NCBI GenBank assembly: GCA_045639255.1
Contig: JAZUCT010000011.1
Coordinates: 1 to 64,000, forward strand
Direction of reading: 5' to 3'
Length of the DNA: 64,000 bases
Source: JAZUCT01 sp045639255
GTDB taxonomy: Bacteria > Bacillota > Clostridia > Christensenellales > UBA1242
This document shows, in pieces, positions 41,980 to 49,668 of the stretch. A program made the position numbers and the translations under genes. Positions within the stretch are counted from its first letter, which is position 1; every line of letters starts with the position of its first letter. Under the pieces are notes generated by a model that ran no database searches, was not told the DNA's origin, and was given only the letters and a program-made list of their open reading frames with translations.

Positions 41980-42002
41980 CAAAAAACAGCGTAATGCTGT
42001 TT
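41980..42002 (-). terminator. Intrinsic terminator after recR
   Basis: Minus-strand stem AACAGC/GCTGTT followed by six T, just past the recR stop codon. Confidence 0.8.
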
Positions 42003-42008
42003 ATTTTT

Positions 42009-42602
42009 TTATAACATTTTTCGTTCGCTTAGGGCTTTTCCAAGAGTTACTTCATCGGCAAATTCAAGGTCAGAACCCATTGAAATTCCTTGTGCAATTC
42101 GGCTAACTTTAATTTCAAGTGGTTTTAAAAGTTTTGCAATATACATTGCTGTTGCTTCGCCTTCCACATCTGGATTGGTTGCAAGCACAACTTCTTCCAC
42201 TTCGCCAGCATTAACCCTTTGCAAAAGTTCTTTAATTCTTATATCGTTTGGACCTTTGTTGTTAAGCGGATTTAACACACCGTGCAAAACATGATATACA
42301 CATTCAAAATTTTTAACTTTTTCAAGTGCAATAATATCTTTTGGATAAGCAACCACACAAACAATTTTTGAACTTCTGTTTGCACAAATATAGCATGGTT
42401 GAACATCGGTGAAATTTCCACAACAAGAACAATATTTCACTTCGTTTTTAACACGCATAATGTTTTCGGCAAAATCTTTTGCATCTTGTTCTGGCATGTT
42501 AATAACAGCATAGGCATAGCGAGATGCTGTTTTTCTGCCCACTCCACCAAGTTTTGTGAAACTGTTTGTTAACTTTTCCAAACTTTCAATATAGTTTTTC
42601 AT
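42009..42602 (-). CDS. recR: Recombination protein RecR
   Basis: RecR works with RecO/RecF to load RecA at gaps. The 197-residue protein has an N-terminal helix-hairpin-helix (LGGVGRKTASRYA near 18-30), the Cys4 zinc finger CSCCGNFTDVQPCYIC near 58-73 and a Toprim domain with VVLATNPDVEGEATA near 137-151. It starts 3 bp after ybaB, the conserved dnaX-ybaB-recR cluster. Confidence 0.97.
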   Translation of the reverse strand: MKNYIESLEKLTNSFTKLGGVGRKTASRYAYAVINMPEQDAKDFAENIMRVKNEVKYCSCCGNFTDVQPCYICANRSSKIVCVVAYPKDIIALEKVKNFECVYHVLHGVLNPLNNKGPNDIRIKELLQRVNAGEVEEVVLATNPDVEGEATAMYIAKLLKPLEIKVSRIAQGISMGSDLEFADEVTLGKALSERKML

Positions 42603-42605
42603 TTT

Positions 42606-42923
42606 TTAAAACATACCATTCAAACCTGATGGCATTCCTCCCATTGTTTCTTGTTGAGTTTCTTTCAAGGTTGAAATTGCATCGTTATAAGCGGCAATAA
42701 TCATATCTTCCAGCATTTCTGTATCGTCTGGGTCCACAATTTTAGGGTCGATTTTAAGTTGTTCAATTTCATACTTGCCGCTAACTTGAATGGTTACAAG
42801 CCCATTGCCAGAAACACCTTCAAAAACAGTTTCTTCAAGTTCTTGTTGTGCTTTTTCCATTTGTTCTTTCATTGCTTGCGCTTGTTTCATTAAGTTTTGC
42901 ATATTAAAATTATTCATTGCCAT
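42606..42923 (-). CDS. YbaB/EbfC nucleoid-associated protein
   Basis: This 105-residue protein is of the YbaB/EbfC family, small dimeric DNA-binding proteins. The N-terminal helix (MQNLMKQAQAMKEQMEKAQQEL) and the beta segments GNGLVTIQVSGKYEIEQLKIDP (about 38-59) are typical, and the C-terminus is Gly/Met-rich. It starts 4 bp after the end of the dnaX long frame and is followed by recR at 3 bp. Confidence 0.95.
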   Translation of the reverse strand: MAMNNFNMQNLMKQAQAMKEQMEKAQQELEETVFEGVSGNGLVTIQVSGKYEIEQLKIDPKIVDPDDTEMLEDMIIAAYNDAISTLKETQQETMGGMPSGLNGMF

Positions 42924-42927
42924 ATTT

Positions 42928-44447
42928 TTATTCCTTTTTTATTATAAGTTTATTTCCAAATAATCGTTTTAAAACCTGCAATTTTTTATTTTTTTCGGTT
43001 TTTTGGTCTGTTTCAATTAATATATCATGGTTTGGCAGATATTTTGAAACAATATTTTGCAAAGTTTTAAGGTTTTCTGGCACTTCCATAAGATTTTTAT
43101 TGCTTTCACCAGCAAAAATTATGAACTTATTGTTTTCAATTTTCACTTCGGTAACTTCACCACAAGCAACAAACAAAATGCCAGTTTTATTGTTTCTAAG
43201 TTCGGTTATCACCTTGCCCCACACTGAATTAGGTGAAACTTGTGAACTTTGTTTTGGCAAAGCGGGGCTTTGCTTTGCCTTTATTCGTTTTTTAGTATGT
43301 CTGCAATTTGTTGTTCAATTTTGTTAAAGCGATTTTCAATATCTTGCAAATTAAAGTTATTTTCGGTTAAAATTGCTTCCAAACTTATTGTTTCAAAAGC
43401 AATTCGTGGATTGCTTGCAAATTTTAAAGTTTGCTCGGCATTGCCAAACTTTTCAAGGCAAGAAAGCAATTTTGAAACGCTTGCAGTTTTTGCTTGCTGT
43501 TGCATTTTTTCAAAAACATCGGCTGGCAGGTTAAGAAGCAAGTTTGCATTTTCGCAACTGTTAATAAGCACCAAATCTCTGAAATGATTGGTTAAATCAC
43601 GGTTTAACATATTAACACTTTTTCCGCCCGATAGAATTTCGGTAAGAAGTGTTATATAAGCATTAACATTTTTGTTTAAAATATATCCAACAAGTGAAAT
43701 TAAAGTTTCTTTGCTGGCAGATCCCAACACTTGCAAGGTTTTTGAAAAAGTTACATTGTTTGCACAGTAACTTGCACACATATCGGCAACTGAAAGTGCA
43801 TCACGCACACTGCCTTCGCCCGCTTTTGCAATAAGGTCAAGGGCAGGTTCTTCATAACTTATTCCGCTTTCGGCATAAACTTTGCCAATGTGTTTTGCAA
43901 GTTCAACATAATCCACCAATCTGAAATCAAACCTCATGCAACGGCTTAAAATTGTTGCAGGAAGTTTTTGAACTTCGGTGGTTGCCAAAATGAAAACTGC
44001 GTGTGCAGGTGGTTCTTCCAAAGTTTTTAAAAGTGCGTTAAATGCACTGTCGGTTAGCATATGAACTTCATCGATTATATAAACTTTATATTTGCCAACA
44101 ACTGGTGCATATTTAACTTTTTCCCTTATTTCCCTGATTTCATCAACACGGTTATTGCTGGCAGCATCAATTTCCAAAATATCCATATTTGCTGGGTTAG
44201 AAAGTGCTTTGCAGGCTTCACATTCAAGGCAAGGTGAACCGTTAACCGAATGCAAGCAATTAATGGCTTTTGCAAAAATTTTTGCGCAAGAAGTTTTGCC
44301 TGTTCCCCTTGTTCCAGTGAATAAATAAGCATGGCTTATTGCATTGTTTTTAATTTGGTTTTGCAATGTTGTTGTTATGTGATTTTGCCCCACAACTTCT
44401 TCAAAAGTTTTTGGGCGATATTTTCTGTAAAGTGCCAAATAACTCAT
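42928..44447 (-). CDS. dnaX: DNA polymerase III tau subunit DnaX (long form by -1 frameshift)
   Basis: DnaX is the clamp-loader ATPase. The full-length product needs a -1 frameshift at 43287-43293 and would be 506 residues, normal for DnaX. Residues 1-387 hold the AAA+ module: Walker A GTRGTGKT near 45, zinc cysteines CLHSVNGSPCLECEAC near 64-79, IDEVHML near 123 and the SRC motif near 167. Domain III follows. The remaining 119 residues come from the second frame, starting RIKAKQ and including VWGKVITELRNNKTGILFV, resembling the DnaX C-terminal tail. Without the shift a 388-residue short form ends at 43281. The start at 44447 has AAGGAAG upstream; the ATG at 44471 does not. A true mutation is the alternative explanation. 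Confidence 0.85.
43256..43293 (-). promoter_or_regulatory. dnaX programmed -1 frameshift signal
   Basis: On the minus strand the heptamer A AAA AAC (43293-43287) is in the correct phase: the zero frame reads CTA AAA AAC GAA TAA. Seven bases later a perfect 8-bp stem GGCAAAGC/GCTTTGCC (43279-43272 with 43263-43256) with an 8-base loop follows. Slippery site, spacer and stem-loop match the layout of known -1 frameshift signals. Confidence 0.8.
43281..44447 (-). CDS. dnaX: DnaX short (gamma-like) form, zero frame
   Basis: The unshifted reading frame ends GAA TAA at 43281, two codons after the slippery site. It gives a 388-residue ATPase without the C-terminal tail, equivalent to the gamma subunit of E. 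coli. It retains all AAA+ motifs described for the long form, so it could still load clamps but not make tail-mediated contacts. The ratio of short to long form would depend on frameshift efficiency. Confidence 0.75.
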   Translation of the reverse strand: MSYLALYRKYRPKTFEEVVGQNHITTTLQNQIKNNAISHAYLFTGTRGTGKTSCAKIFAKAINCLHSVNGSPCLECEACKALSNPANMDILEIDAASNNRVDEIREIREKVKYAPVVGKYKVYIIDEVHMLTDSAFNALLKTLEEPPAHAVFILATTEVQKLPATILSRCMRFDFRLVDYVELAKHIGKVYAESGISYEEPALDLIAKAGEGSVRDALSVADMCASYCANNVTFSKTLQVLGSASKETLISLVGYILNKNVNAYITLLTEILSGGKSVNMLNRDLTNHFRDLVLINSCENANLLLNLPADVFEKMQQQAKTASVSKLLSCLEKFGNAEQTLKFASNPRIAFETISLEAILTENNFNLQDIENRFNKIEQQIADILKNE

Positions 44448-44527
44448 ATAATGCTTCCTTTTAAATTTCAAAAAATATTATATCATTTTTGCATTTATTT
44501 AGCAAATAAATATGTTGGGCAAACAAA

Positions 44528-44556
44528 CAAAAAAGTTGATAAAAATATCAACTTAA
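44528..44556 (-). terminator. Intrinsic terminator after the coiled-coil gene
   Basis: Minus-strand 9-bp stem AAGTTGATA/TATCAACTT followed by six T. Confidence 0.8.
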
Positions 44557-44560
44557 TTGT

Positions 44561-44815
44561 TTATTTTTTTCCATCTTGTTTAAGTGAATTTTCAAGTTGT
44601 TTAATTTTATCAAAGTTTTCTTGCATTTTGGAAAGCAAAATTTCACTTTCAAGTTCTAGGGCAAGCACTTGTTTATCGAATTCAACAATATTTCTATCTT
44701 GCTTAACTTTTTGCAAAACATCGTTTCGTTTTTGTTTAAGTTCGTTTAACTGCAAAATAAGTTTTTGTTGAATATCCAATGCTTTTTCATATTCTTTAAA
44801 TTGTTCTTTATTCAT
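44561..44815 (-). CDS. Small coiled-coil protein
   Basis: The 84-residue product is Lys, Glu and Gln-rich with heptad-like Leu, Ile and Val spacing over most of its length, so it is predicted to be a helical coiled coil. There is no signal peptide and no known motif. It starts 4 bp after the LRR gene 44820 ends, so it is probably its co-transcribed partner, and a terminator follows. No homologous gene follows the second LRR paralog, which ends at its own terminator. No function can be assigned. Confidence 0.6.
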   Translation of the reverse strand: MNKEQFKEYEKALDIQQKLILQLNELKQKRNDVLQKVKQDRNIVEFDKQVLALELESEILLSKMQENFDKIKQLENSLKQDGKK

Positions 44816-44819
44816 ATTG

Positions 44820-47759
44820 TTACCTCTCTAACTCGTCACTTTTATAAACAACATATTGGTTATCAAAACTATCCCCCGCATAACCTTTGCCATCTAAATC
44901 ATACGATCCATAGTTAATTGGCTTATACACTTTGCTTTTTTTGTTATATTTCAAAATAACACTTGTTAAATCGTTTCTGCCCATTCCAACAGTTATTATT
45001 TTAAGCGGTTTTTTGTTTTCTTGGTTATATTGTTCCATAAATGCCCTTGCACCAAGCATAAACTTTTCATAAATTTCTTCTTCATCGTTTTCATAAATGT
45101 TAAAGTTGCAAACTTCAACATTGTTAAACACTGCATAACCTTGTTCTTTGTTAACATAAAGGGTGGATTTTGCAATAATGGTTCCTTTATTGTTTCTTAT
45201 AACCAAATTTTGCACGCTTGGGTGAATAATGCTGGCACTCATAATGCCTGCGCCCATACCTTCAAGGTGTGCACAGCAGTTGCAAAGCTTGCCCAAAACA
45301 AAGTTGAGTGGGTCGGCTTTGTTTAACCATTCAAAAGTGAAGTTTTCTGCCGTGTTAACAGCGCTGTTAACTGAATTGAAACAAAAATTTTCGCATTTGT
45401 TAAGGTTTGAATCAAGTTTGCTAAGTTTATTCAAATAAATATCTTCATTAAGTGGTGAAGACAAAATGTTATCCTTAATTTTTTCTTTAAAGTTAATATA
45501 TTTTTTATGTTTTTTTATTTCTTTAAGGTTGCCCGATTCAATGGCTGCAAGAACTTCATACATTTTAATAAGGCTCAAATTATTTTTCAGTTCATAACCC
45601 ATTTTGTTGGCATTAATTATTCTTGCATTATTAAATGCCCTTTGTGAATCGTCAGCAGCAAAATATTTAAGCACAACTTTTGCAATATGTTGGTTGTGTT
45701 CGTTAACCCCAATAAGTTGCCTTAATGCATAGTTATAGAAATGTTCAACCGTTGGTTTAAGTTGGCGTTGCGAACCTTTATTGCTGGTGTTAGATTCTTG
45801 AATTTCTTCAAAGTTGTTATAACTTCTTGAAATAAAGCCTGTAACTTCTTTTTCCGCTTTCCACATTTCATCAAAAATATATGTGTGCTTATCCTTTTTG
45901 GAAATCAAGAAGTCTGTGAATTCTTTTTTAAATCCATAAATTTTCATATCCTTAAATGCATCAACCAAATCTTCAACGGTTATATTTCTGTTGGTTAAAA
46001 TAAAGGTTAAAAATTCTGAAATTTTTTGGTCGTAACTTATTTGCGTAACTTTTCCGCTTGCCGATTTGGTTTCATATGTTAAATTTTGAAAACCACCAAG
46101 ATTATAGAAAAGCACACTTAAAAATTCCTTATCAAAACTGCCAAGCGCATACATATTATCGAACTTCTTTTTAAGGGTTGCAATGAATTTATCGAACCAA
46201 TCGAAGTTTAACAAATTAATAAATTCAACAAAACTTTTGCTTTGGTTGAGATGTTCTTTTGGAATAAAAATTAAGGAATTAACATAATCAATGTTTTTAA
46301 TAATTTTTTGAAGATTTGAGTTGTTCCAATTGTTTAAAAAATCGAAAATAGTGCAATTATAAGCGGTGTTTAATCTTTCTTGTGCTAAATTAATTTTTTC
46401 GAAATTTTTTAAACCAATTTTTTCATAATTTTCCCTGAACTGCATATCGTTCCAATTTCTTAAAAAGAAATTTGCAAACCCGCTTCCCCTTACTTCAACA
46501 TAATCGTTGCTTATTATTTTATTTGAAGTGAAAAACTTGTCGCCAATTTTACAAATATATTTTAATGCGCCACCTTTTTCAATGTTGCAAGTTGGCGAAA
46601 TTTCAAAATAATCAAGTTTATGGCTATCTTCAAATGCATTTTCTTGAATGTTATAAAGGTTTGTTGGCATATTAATAATTTTTTCAATGTTAAAACAACA
46701 GTTGAAACAATCTTCTTCAATAAGTTTAAGGTTTGAACCTTCTTCAAATTCAACAGTTTTAAGTTTTTTGCAAATAAAAAATAATGATTTTGAAAGTGAT
46801 GTTGCTTTGTTTGGAATTATAACACTTTCAAGGTTTGAACAAAGTCTAAAAACTTCGTTTGAAAAAGTGAAACTGTTTTCAAGTTTTGAAATGTTTACAG
46901 TTTTTAAGTTTGTGCAAGTATCAAAAGCATTGTTTTCAATTCTTTCAAGTTCGCCAGAAATGTTAACGCTTTCAATGTTTGATTCTGCAAAAGCAAACGA
47001 ACCAATTTGTTTAAGTTTTTTAGAAAACTGAACTTCTGTTAAACTTTTACAACTGTAAAAAGCATTTTCGTTAATAAAAGTTACTTGCGATAAATCTGCA
47101 CTTTTCAAACTTTCACACATTTTAAAACAATCAATGCCAACATAGTTAACAGAACTTAAATTTTCAAGTTCTTCAAGGTTAACACAATTTTTAAAGCAAT
47201 CGTTTTCAAGTTTAATGCCTTCACTGAATTCAAGCCCATTTTTTAAAGCAAATTCTTGTTTTTGGTTTTGCGTTTTAAATTGAACCTGTTTTAAATTTTT
47301 GCAACCAAAAAATGCACCGCATTTTATTTGGTTAAGCATTTCAGGCAATGTTATTTGTTCCAAACCGCAATTATAAAAAACATGTTCTTCAATAACTTTC
47401 ATTGTGCTTGGCAGTTGAATTGATTTAAGATTTGCACAATCTGCAAAAGCAAACTCGTTAATAAGTTTAACTGTTTTTGGCAAAACAACTTCTTGCAAAC
47501 TTTTGCAATAATTAAAAGCATACTTGCCAATTTCAAGTTCAGGGTTTTTAAAAACAACTTTTTTTACAGGCGAAAACGAAAATGCTTTGTTGTTAAGCGA
47601 AACATTTTCAGGAACTTCAATTTCAAATTCTTGTTGGCAATTTTCAAAAGCATTTGAGCCAATAAATCTTACCCCTTTCCAAAACTTTTCAGGATTTTTT
47701 GAAAGCAGTTTTAAATCGGCATCGGTAACTTTTAAAAGAACACCATTTTTCTTTTTCAT
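44820..47759 (-). CDS. Cytoplasmic LRR protein with large conserved C-terminal region (paralog 1)
   Basis: The 979-residue protein begins with a DADLKLLSKNPEKFW motif, then about 16 BspA-type LRR_5 repeats (about residues 25-430; pattern L-x-x-I-x-L-P then A-F-x-x-C). The rest (about 430-979) is not a known domain to me. It includes FTDFLISKKDKHTYIFDEM and, near residue 825, LCNCCAHLEG followed by strands VQNLVIRNNKGTIIAKSTLYV, a helix and ITVGMGRNDL. The last part is faintly GNAT- or PcfJ-like. No signal peptide or membrane segment is seen, unlike secreted BspA proteins. Paralog 2 is at 49669-52545. It has its own consensus promoter (47777-47805) and follows sigH. Confidence 0.7.
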   Translation of the reverse strand: MKKKNGVLLKVTDADLKLLSKNPEKFWKGVRFIGSNAFENCQQEFEIEVPENVSLNNKAFSFSPVKKVVFKNPELEIGKYAFNYCKSLQEVVLPKTVKLINEFAFADCANLKSIQLPSTMKVIEEHVFYNCGLEQITLPEMLNQIKCGAFFGCKNLKQVQFKTQNQKQEFALKNGLEFSEGIKLENDCFKNCVNLEELENLSSVNYVGIDCFKMCESLKSADLSQVTFINENAFYSCKSLTEVQFSKKLKQIGSFAFAESNIESVNISGELERIENNAFDTCTNLKTVNISKLENSFTFSNEVFRLCSNLESVIIPNKATSLSKSLFFICKKLKTVEFEEGSNLKLIEEDCFNCCFNIEKIINMPTNLYNIQENAFEDSHKLDYFEISPTCNIEKGGALKYICKIGDKFFTSNKIISNDYVEVRGSGFANFFLRNWNDMQFRENYEKIGLKNFEKINLAQERLNTAYNCTIFDFLNNWNNSNLQKIIKNIDYVNSLIFIPKEHLNQSKSFVEFINLLNFDWFDKFIATLKKKFDNMYALGSFDKEFLSVLFYNLGGFQNLTYETKSASGKVTQISYDQKISEFLTFILTNRNITVEDLVDAFKDMKIYGFKKEFTDFLISKKDKHTYIFDEMWKAEKEVTGFISRSYNNFEEIQESNTSNKGSQRQLKPTVEHFYNYALRQLIGVNEHNQHIAKVVLKYFAADDSQRAFNNARIINANKMGYELKNNLSLIKMYEVLAAIESGNLKEIKKHKKYINFKEKIKDNILSSPLNEDIYLNKLSKLDSNLNKCENFCFNSVNSAVNTAENFTFEWLNKADPLNFVLGKLCNCCAHLEGMGAGIMSASIIHPSVQNLVIRNNKGTIIAKSTLYVNKEQGYAVFNNVEVCNFNIYENDEEEIYEKFMLGARAFMEQYNQENKKPLKIITVGMGRNDLTSVILKYNKKSKVYKPINYGSYDLDGKGYAGDSFDNQYVVYKSDELER

Positions 47760-47776
47760 ATTTTAACTCCGTTAAT

Positions 47777-47805
47777 ATTATAAAACACCATTAAGTTAAA
47801 GTCAA
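47777..47805 (-). promoter_or_regulatory. Promoter of LRR paralog 1
   Basis: On the minus strand: TTGACT (47800-47805), 17-bp spacer, TATAAT (47777-47782). The block TGGATATTGACTTT around the -35 is identical to that of paralog 2. Confidence 0.75.
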
Positions 47806-47830
47806 TATCCACTTTGTTTTATTGATATAA

Positions 47831-48433
47831 CTAAAACAAACTTTTTAAAAAACTTAGTTTTTGTTTTATGCGTGAAATGCTGTTATAAACACTTTTTGGT
47901 GTGGTGTTTAAAACAGAAGATATTTCTGAAATTGAAACACCTTCAATATATAAATTAAAAACTTTTTGTTCGGCCTTTGAAAGTTTTTGTTTAATGTTTT
48001 CTAAAATTTCTTGTGCCTGACTTTTTGAAATATATTCTTCTTCTGGTGAATTATCGCTTGAAGGCAACACAACAAATTGCGGGGTGTTGTTTTCTTGCAT
48101 AATTTTAACTTTACCATCTTCGGTAACTTCCATAAACTCGTTAAGTGGTAAGTTTTTAAGGCGGTTTGCACTTTTAACTGCATCTTGAATGTTTCGTTCA
48201 ATGCACAAAGTTGCAAAAGTTTTAAAACTGCAATTTTGCTGTGCCGAAAAATGCGTGATTGCACTGAAAAGCCCTATCATGCCTTCCTGAATTAAATCGT
48301 CAATTGTGCCACCAACAAGAAAATATCTGCGGGCAATTTTGTTAACAAGTTGCTTGTTATCTTCCAGCAAAAAGGCAATTTCTTGCTGAGTTAAGCAATC
48401 GAAATTTAAATTTTCATACTTAAAATTGTTCAT
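47831..48433 (-). CDS. sigH: RNA polymerase sigma factor SigH (sporulation/transition sigma)
   Basis: Sigma-H drives early sporulation genes. The 200-residue protein shows region 2 with KIARRYFLVGGTIDDLIQEG near 32-51, MIGLFSAITHF and SFKTFATLCIERNIQDAV near 70-87. The region 4 helix-turn-helix is SISEISSVLNTTPKSVYNSI near 166-185. The match to Bacillus SigH is close in region 2, and the position after mrnC-rlmB is the conserved one, supporting SigH over other small sigma factors. The linker between regions 2 and 4 contains a polar insertion. Downstream, the usual rpmG-secE-nusG genes are replaced by the LRR gene. Confidence 0.9.
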   Translation of the reverse strand: MNNFKYENLNFDCLTQQEIAFLLEDNKQLVNKIARRYFLVGGTIDDLIQEGMIGLFSAITHFSAQQNCSFKTFATLCIERNIQDAVKSANRLKNLPLNEFMEVTEDGKVKIMQENNTPQFVVLPSSDNSPEEEYISKSQAQEILENIKQKLSKAEQKVFNLYIEGVSISEISSVLNTTPKSVYNSISRIKQKLSFLKSLF

Positions 48434-48436
48434 AGC

Positions 48437-49159
48437 CTAACACCTTTGCCTGTTTGCTTCAAACACCGCCACCCCACAAGCAACGCTTGCGTTAAGGCTG
48501 TTAACTTTGCCTTGCATTGGAAGTGTTAACACTGCATCGCACAAGTTTTTTGTAAGTTTTGAAACACCAAAACCTTCACTTCCAACAACAATTGCAATTG
48601 CACCTGTTAGGTTTTGTGAATAAATGTTTTCGCCACCAAGTTCAAGGGCATAAACCCAAACATTTTGTTGTTTCAAACTTTCAATTGCATTGTTAAGGTT
48701 TGTTACCCTTGCAATTTTAACATGGTTAATTGCACCAGCACTTGTTCGGCTTACGGTTTCTGTTACACCAACACTGCGGTGTTTTGGAATAATTATGCCA
48801 TCAACATTTGCACATTCGCAAACACGAATAATGCTTCCAAAATTGTGCGGATCTTGAATTCCATCAAGAATAACAATAAATGGTGGTTTGTTTTTTTGTT
48901 TTGCGTTTTGCAAAATATCTTCCACTTCGCAATAATCAAATTCTTGTGTGAATGCAATAAAATTTTGGTGGTGTTTTGTTTTGGATTTGCTATCAAGCAC
49001 CGATTTTGAAACATATTGAATGTTCACTTTTTGTTCCCTTGCCATTCTTAAAATGCGGGCACTCATGTTATCGGTGGGATTTGCAACTGTTAAAATTTTA
49101 TCCAATTCCCTTTTTGCTGAAAGTGCTTCGAAAACACTGTTTTTTCCTTCAAGTTGCAT
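48437..49159 (-). CDS. rlmB: 23S rRNA 2'-O-methyltransferase RlmB-like (SpoU family)
   Basis: The 240-residue protein is a TrmH/SpoU-class SPOUT methyltransferase. The N-terminal substrate-binding domain begins LEGKNSVFEAL. The knotted catalytic domain has ILDGIQDPHNFGSIIR near 94-109 (motif 1), VVGSEGFGVSKLTKNLCD near 191 and NSLNASVACGVAVFE near 219 (motifs 2 and 3). RlmB of E. coli methylates G2251 of 23S rRNA. It overlaps mrnC by one base and is followed 3 bp later by sigH. Confidence 0.93.
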   Translation of the reverse strand: MQLEGKNSVFEALSAKRELDKILTVANPTDNMSARILRMAREQKVNIQYVSKSVLDSKSKTKHHQNFIAFTQEFDYCEVEDILQNAKQKNKPPFIVILDGIQDPHNFGSIIRVCECANVDGIIIPKHRSVGVTETVSRTSAGAINHVKIARVTNLNNAIESLKQQNVWVYALELGGENIYSQNLTGAIAIVVGSEGFGVSKLTKNLCDAVLTLPMQGKVNSLNASVACGVAVFEANRQRC

Positions 49160-49563
49160 TAAAAATTCTCCTTAAACAAAATTTCAAAAATTTCTTCAAT
49201 TCGTGTGTTTTGATTTGAAATATATAAATAACCAATAAGTGCTTCAAATCCCGTTGCGTTCTTATAATCTTGAAGTGAACTGTGTTTTGCTTTGTTGTTG
49301 GTTTTATAGTTAACTGCACGACGAACCACATCTTGTTCTTCTTGTGTTAAATGTGGTGTTAAATTTTTAATCATTTCACATTGTGCGCTTGCTTTAACAA
49401 AAGTGTTTGCTGTTTTGTGAAGTGCGTTTGTTTTTTGGTTGCCTTTTGAAACAAGCCTGCTTCGAACATAAACCGAAAACACTGCATCGCCAACAAAAGC
49501 AAGTTCTTGGCTGTTAATAAGGCTTGCTTGAAATGGCGAAAAATTTTTAAATTGTTCAAACAT
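49159..49563 (-). CDS. mrnC: Mini-ribonuclease III (MrnC)
   Basis: Mini-III processes the ends of 23S rRNA precursor in Firmicutes and resembles RNase III without the double-stranded-RNA-binding domain. The 134-residue protein has LAFVGDAVFSVYVR near residues 22-35 with the catalytic Asp, EEQDVVRRAVN near 75 and KNATGFEALIGYLYI near 101-115 with the second metal-binding Glu. It heads the mrnC-rlmB-sigH cassette (1-bp overlap with rlmB). Confidence 0.93.
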   Translation of the reverse strand: MFEQFKNFSPFQASLINSQELAFVGDAVFSVYVRSRLVSKGNQKTNALHKTANTFVKASAQCEMIKNLTPHLTQEEQDVVRRAVNYKTNNKAKHSSLQDYKNATGFEALIGYLYISNQNTRIEEIFEILFKENF

Positions 49564-49631
49564 AATTAAATATTTCCTTTAATAATTAATTATAGCATTT
49601 AACTTAACAAAACGCAACCTTAAAAATTTAA

Positions 49632-49657
49632 CAAAAAACAAGGCAATGCCTTGTTTT
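49632..49657 (-). terminator. Intrinsic terminator after LRR paralog 2
   Basis: Minus-strand stem AAACAAGGCA/TGCCTTGTTT followed by a T run, between the 49669 gene and mrnC. Confidence 0.85.
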
Positions 49658-49668
49658 AAATTTATAAT

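Noticed and set aside
42928..43260. A separate 110-residue gene starting with TTG downstream of dnaX.
   Set aside because: Its frame is continuous upstream to the dnaX slippery site, it has no ribosome-binding site, and its sequence resembles the DnaX C-terminal tail.
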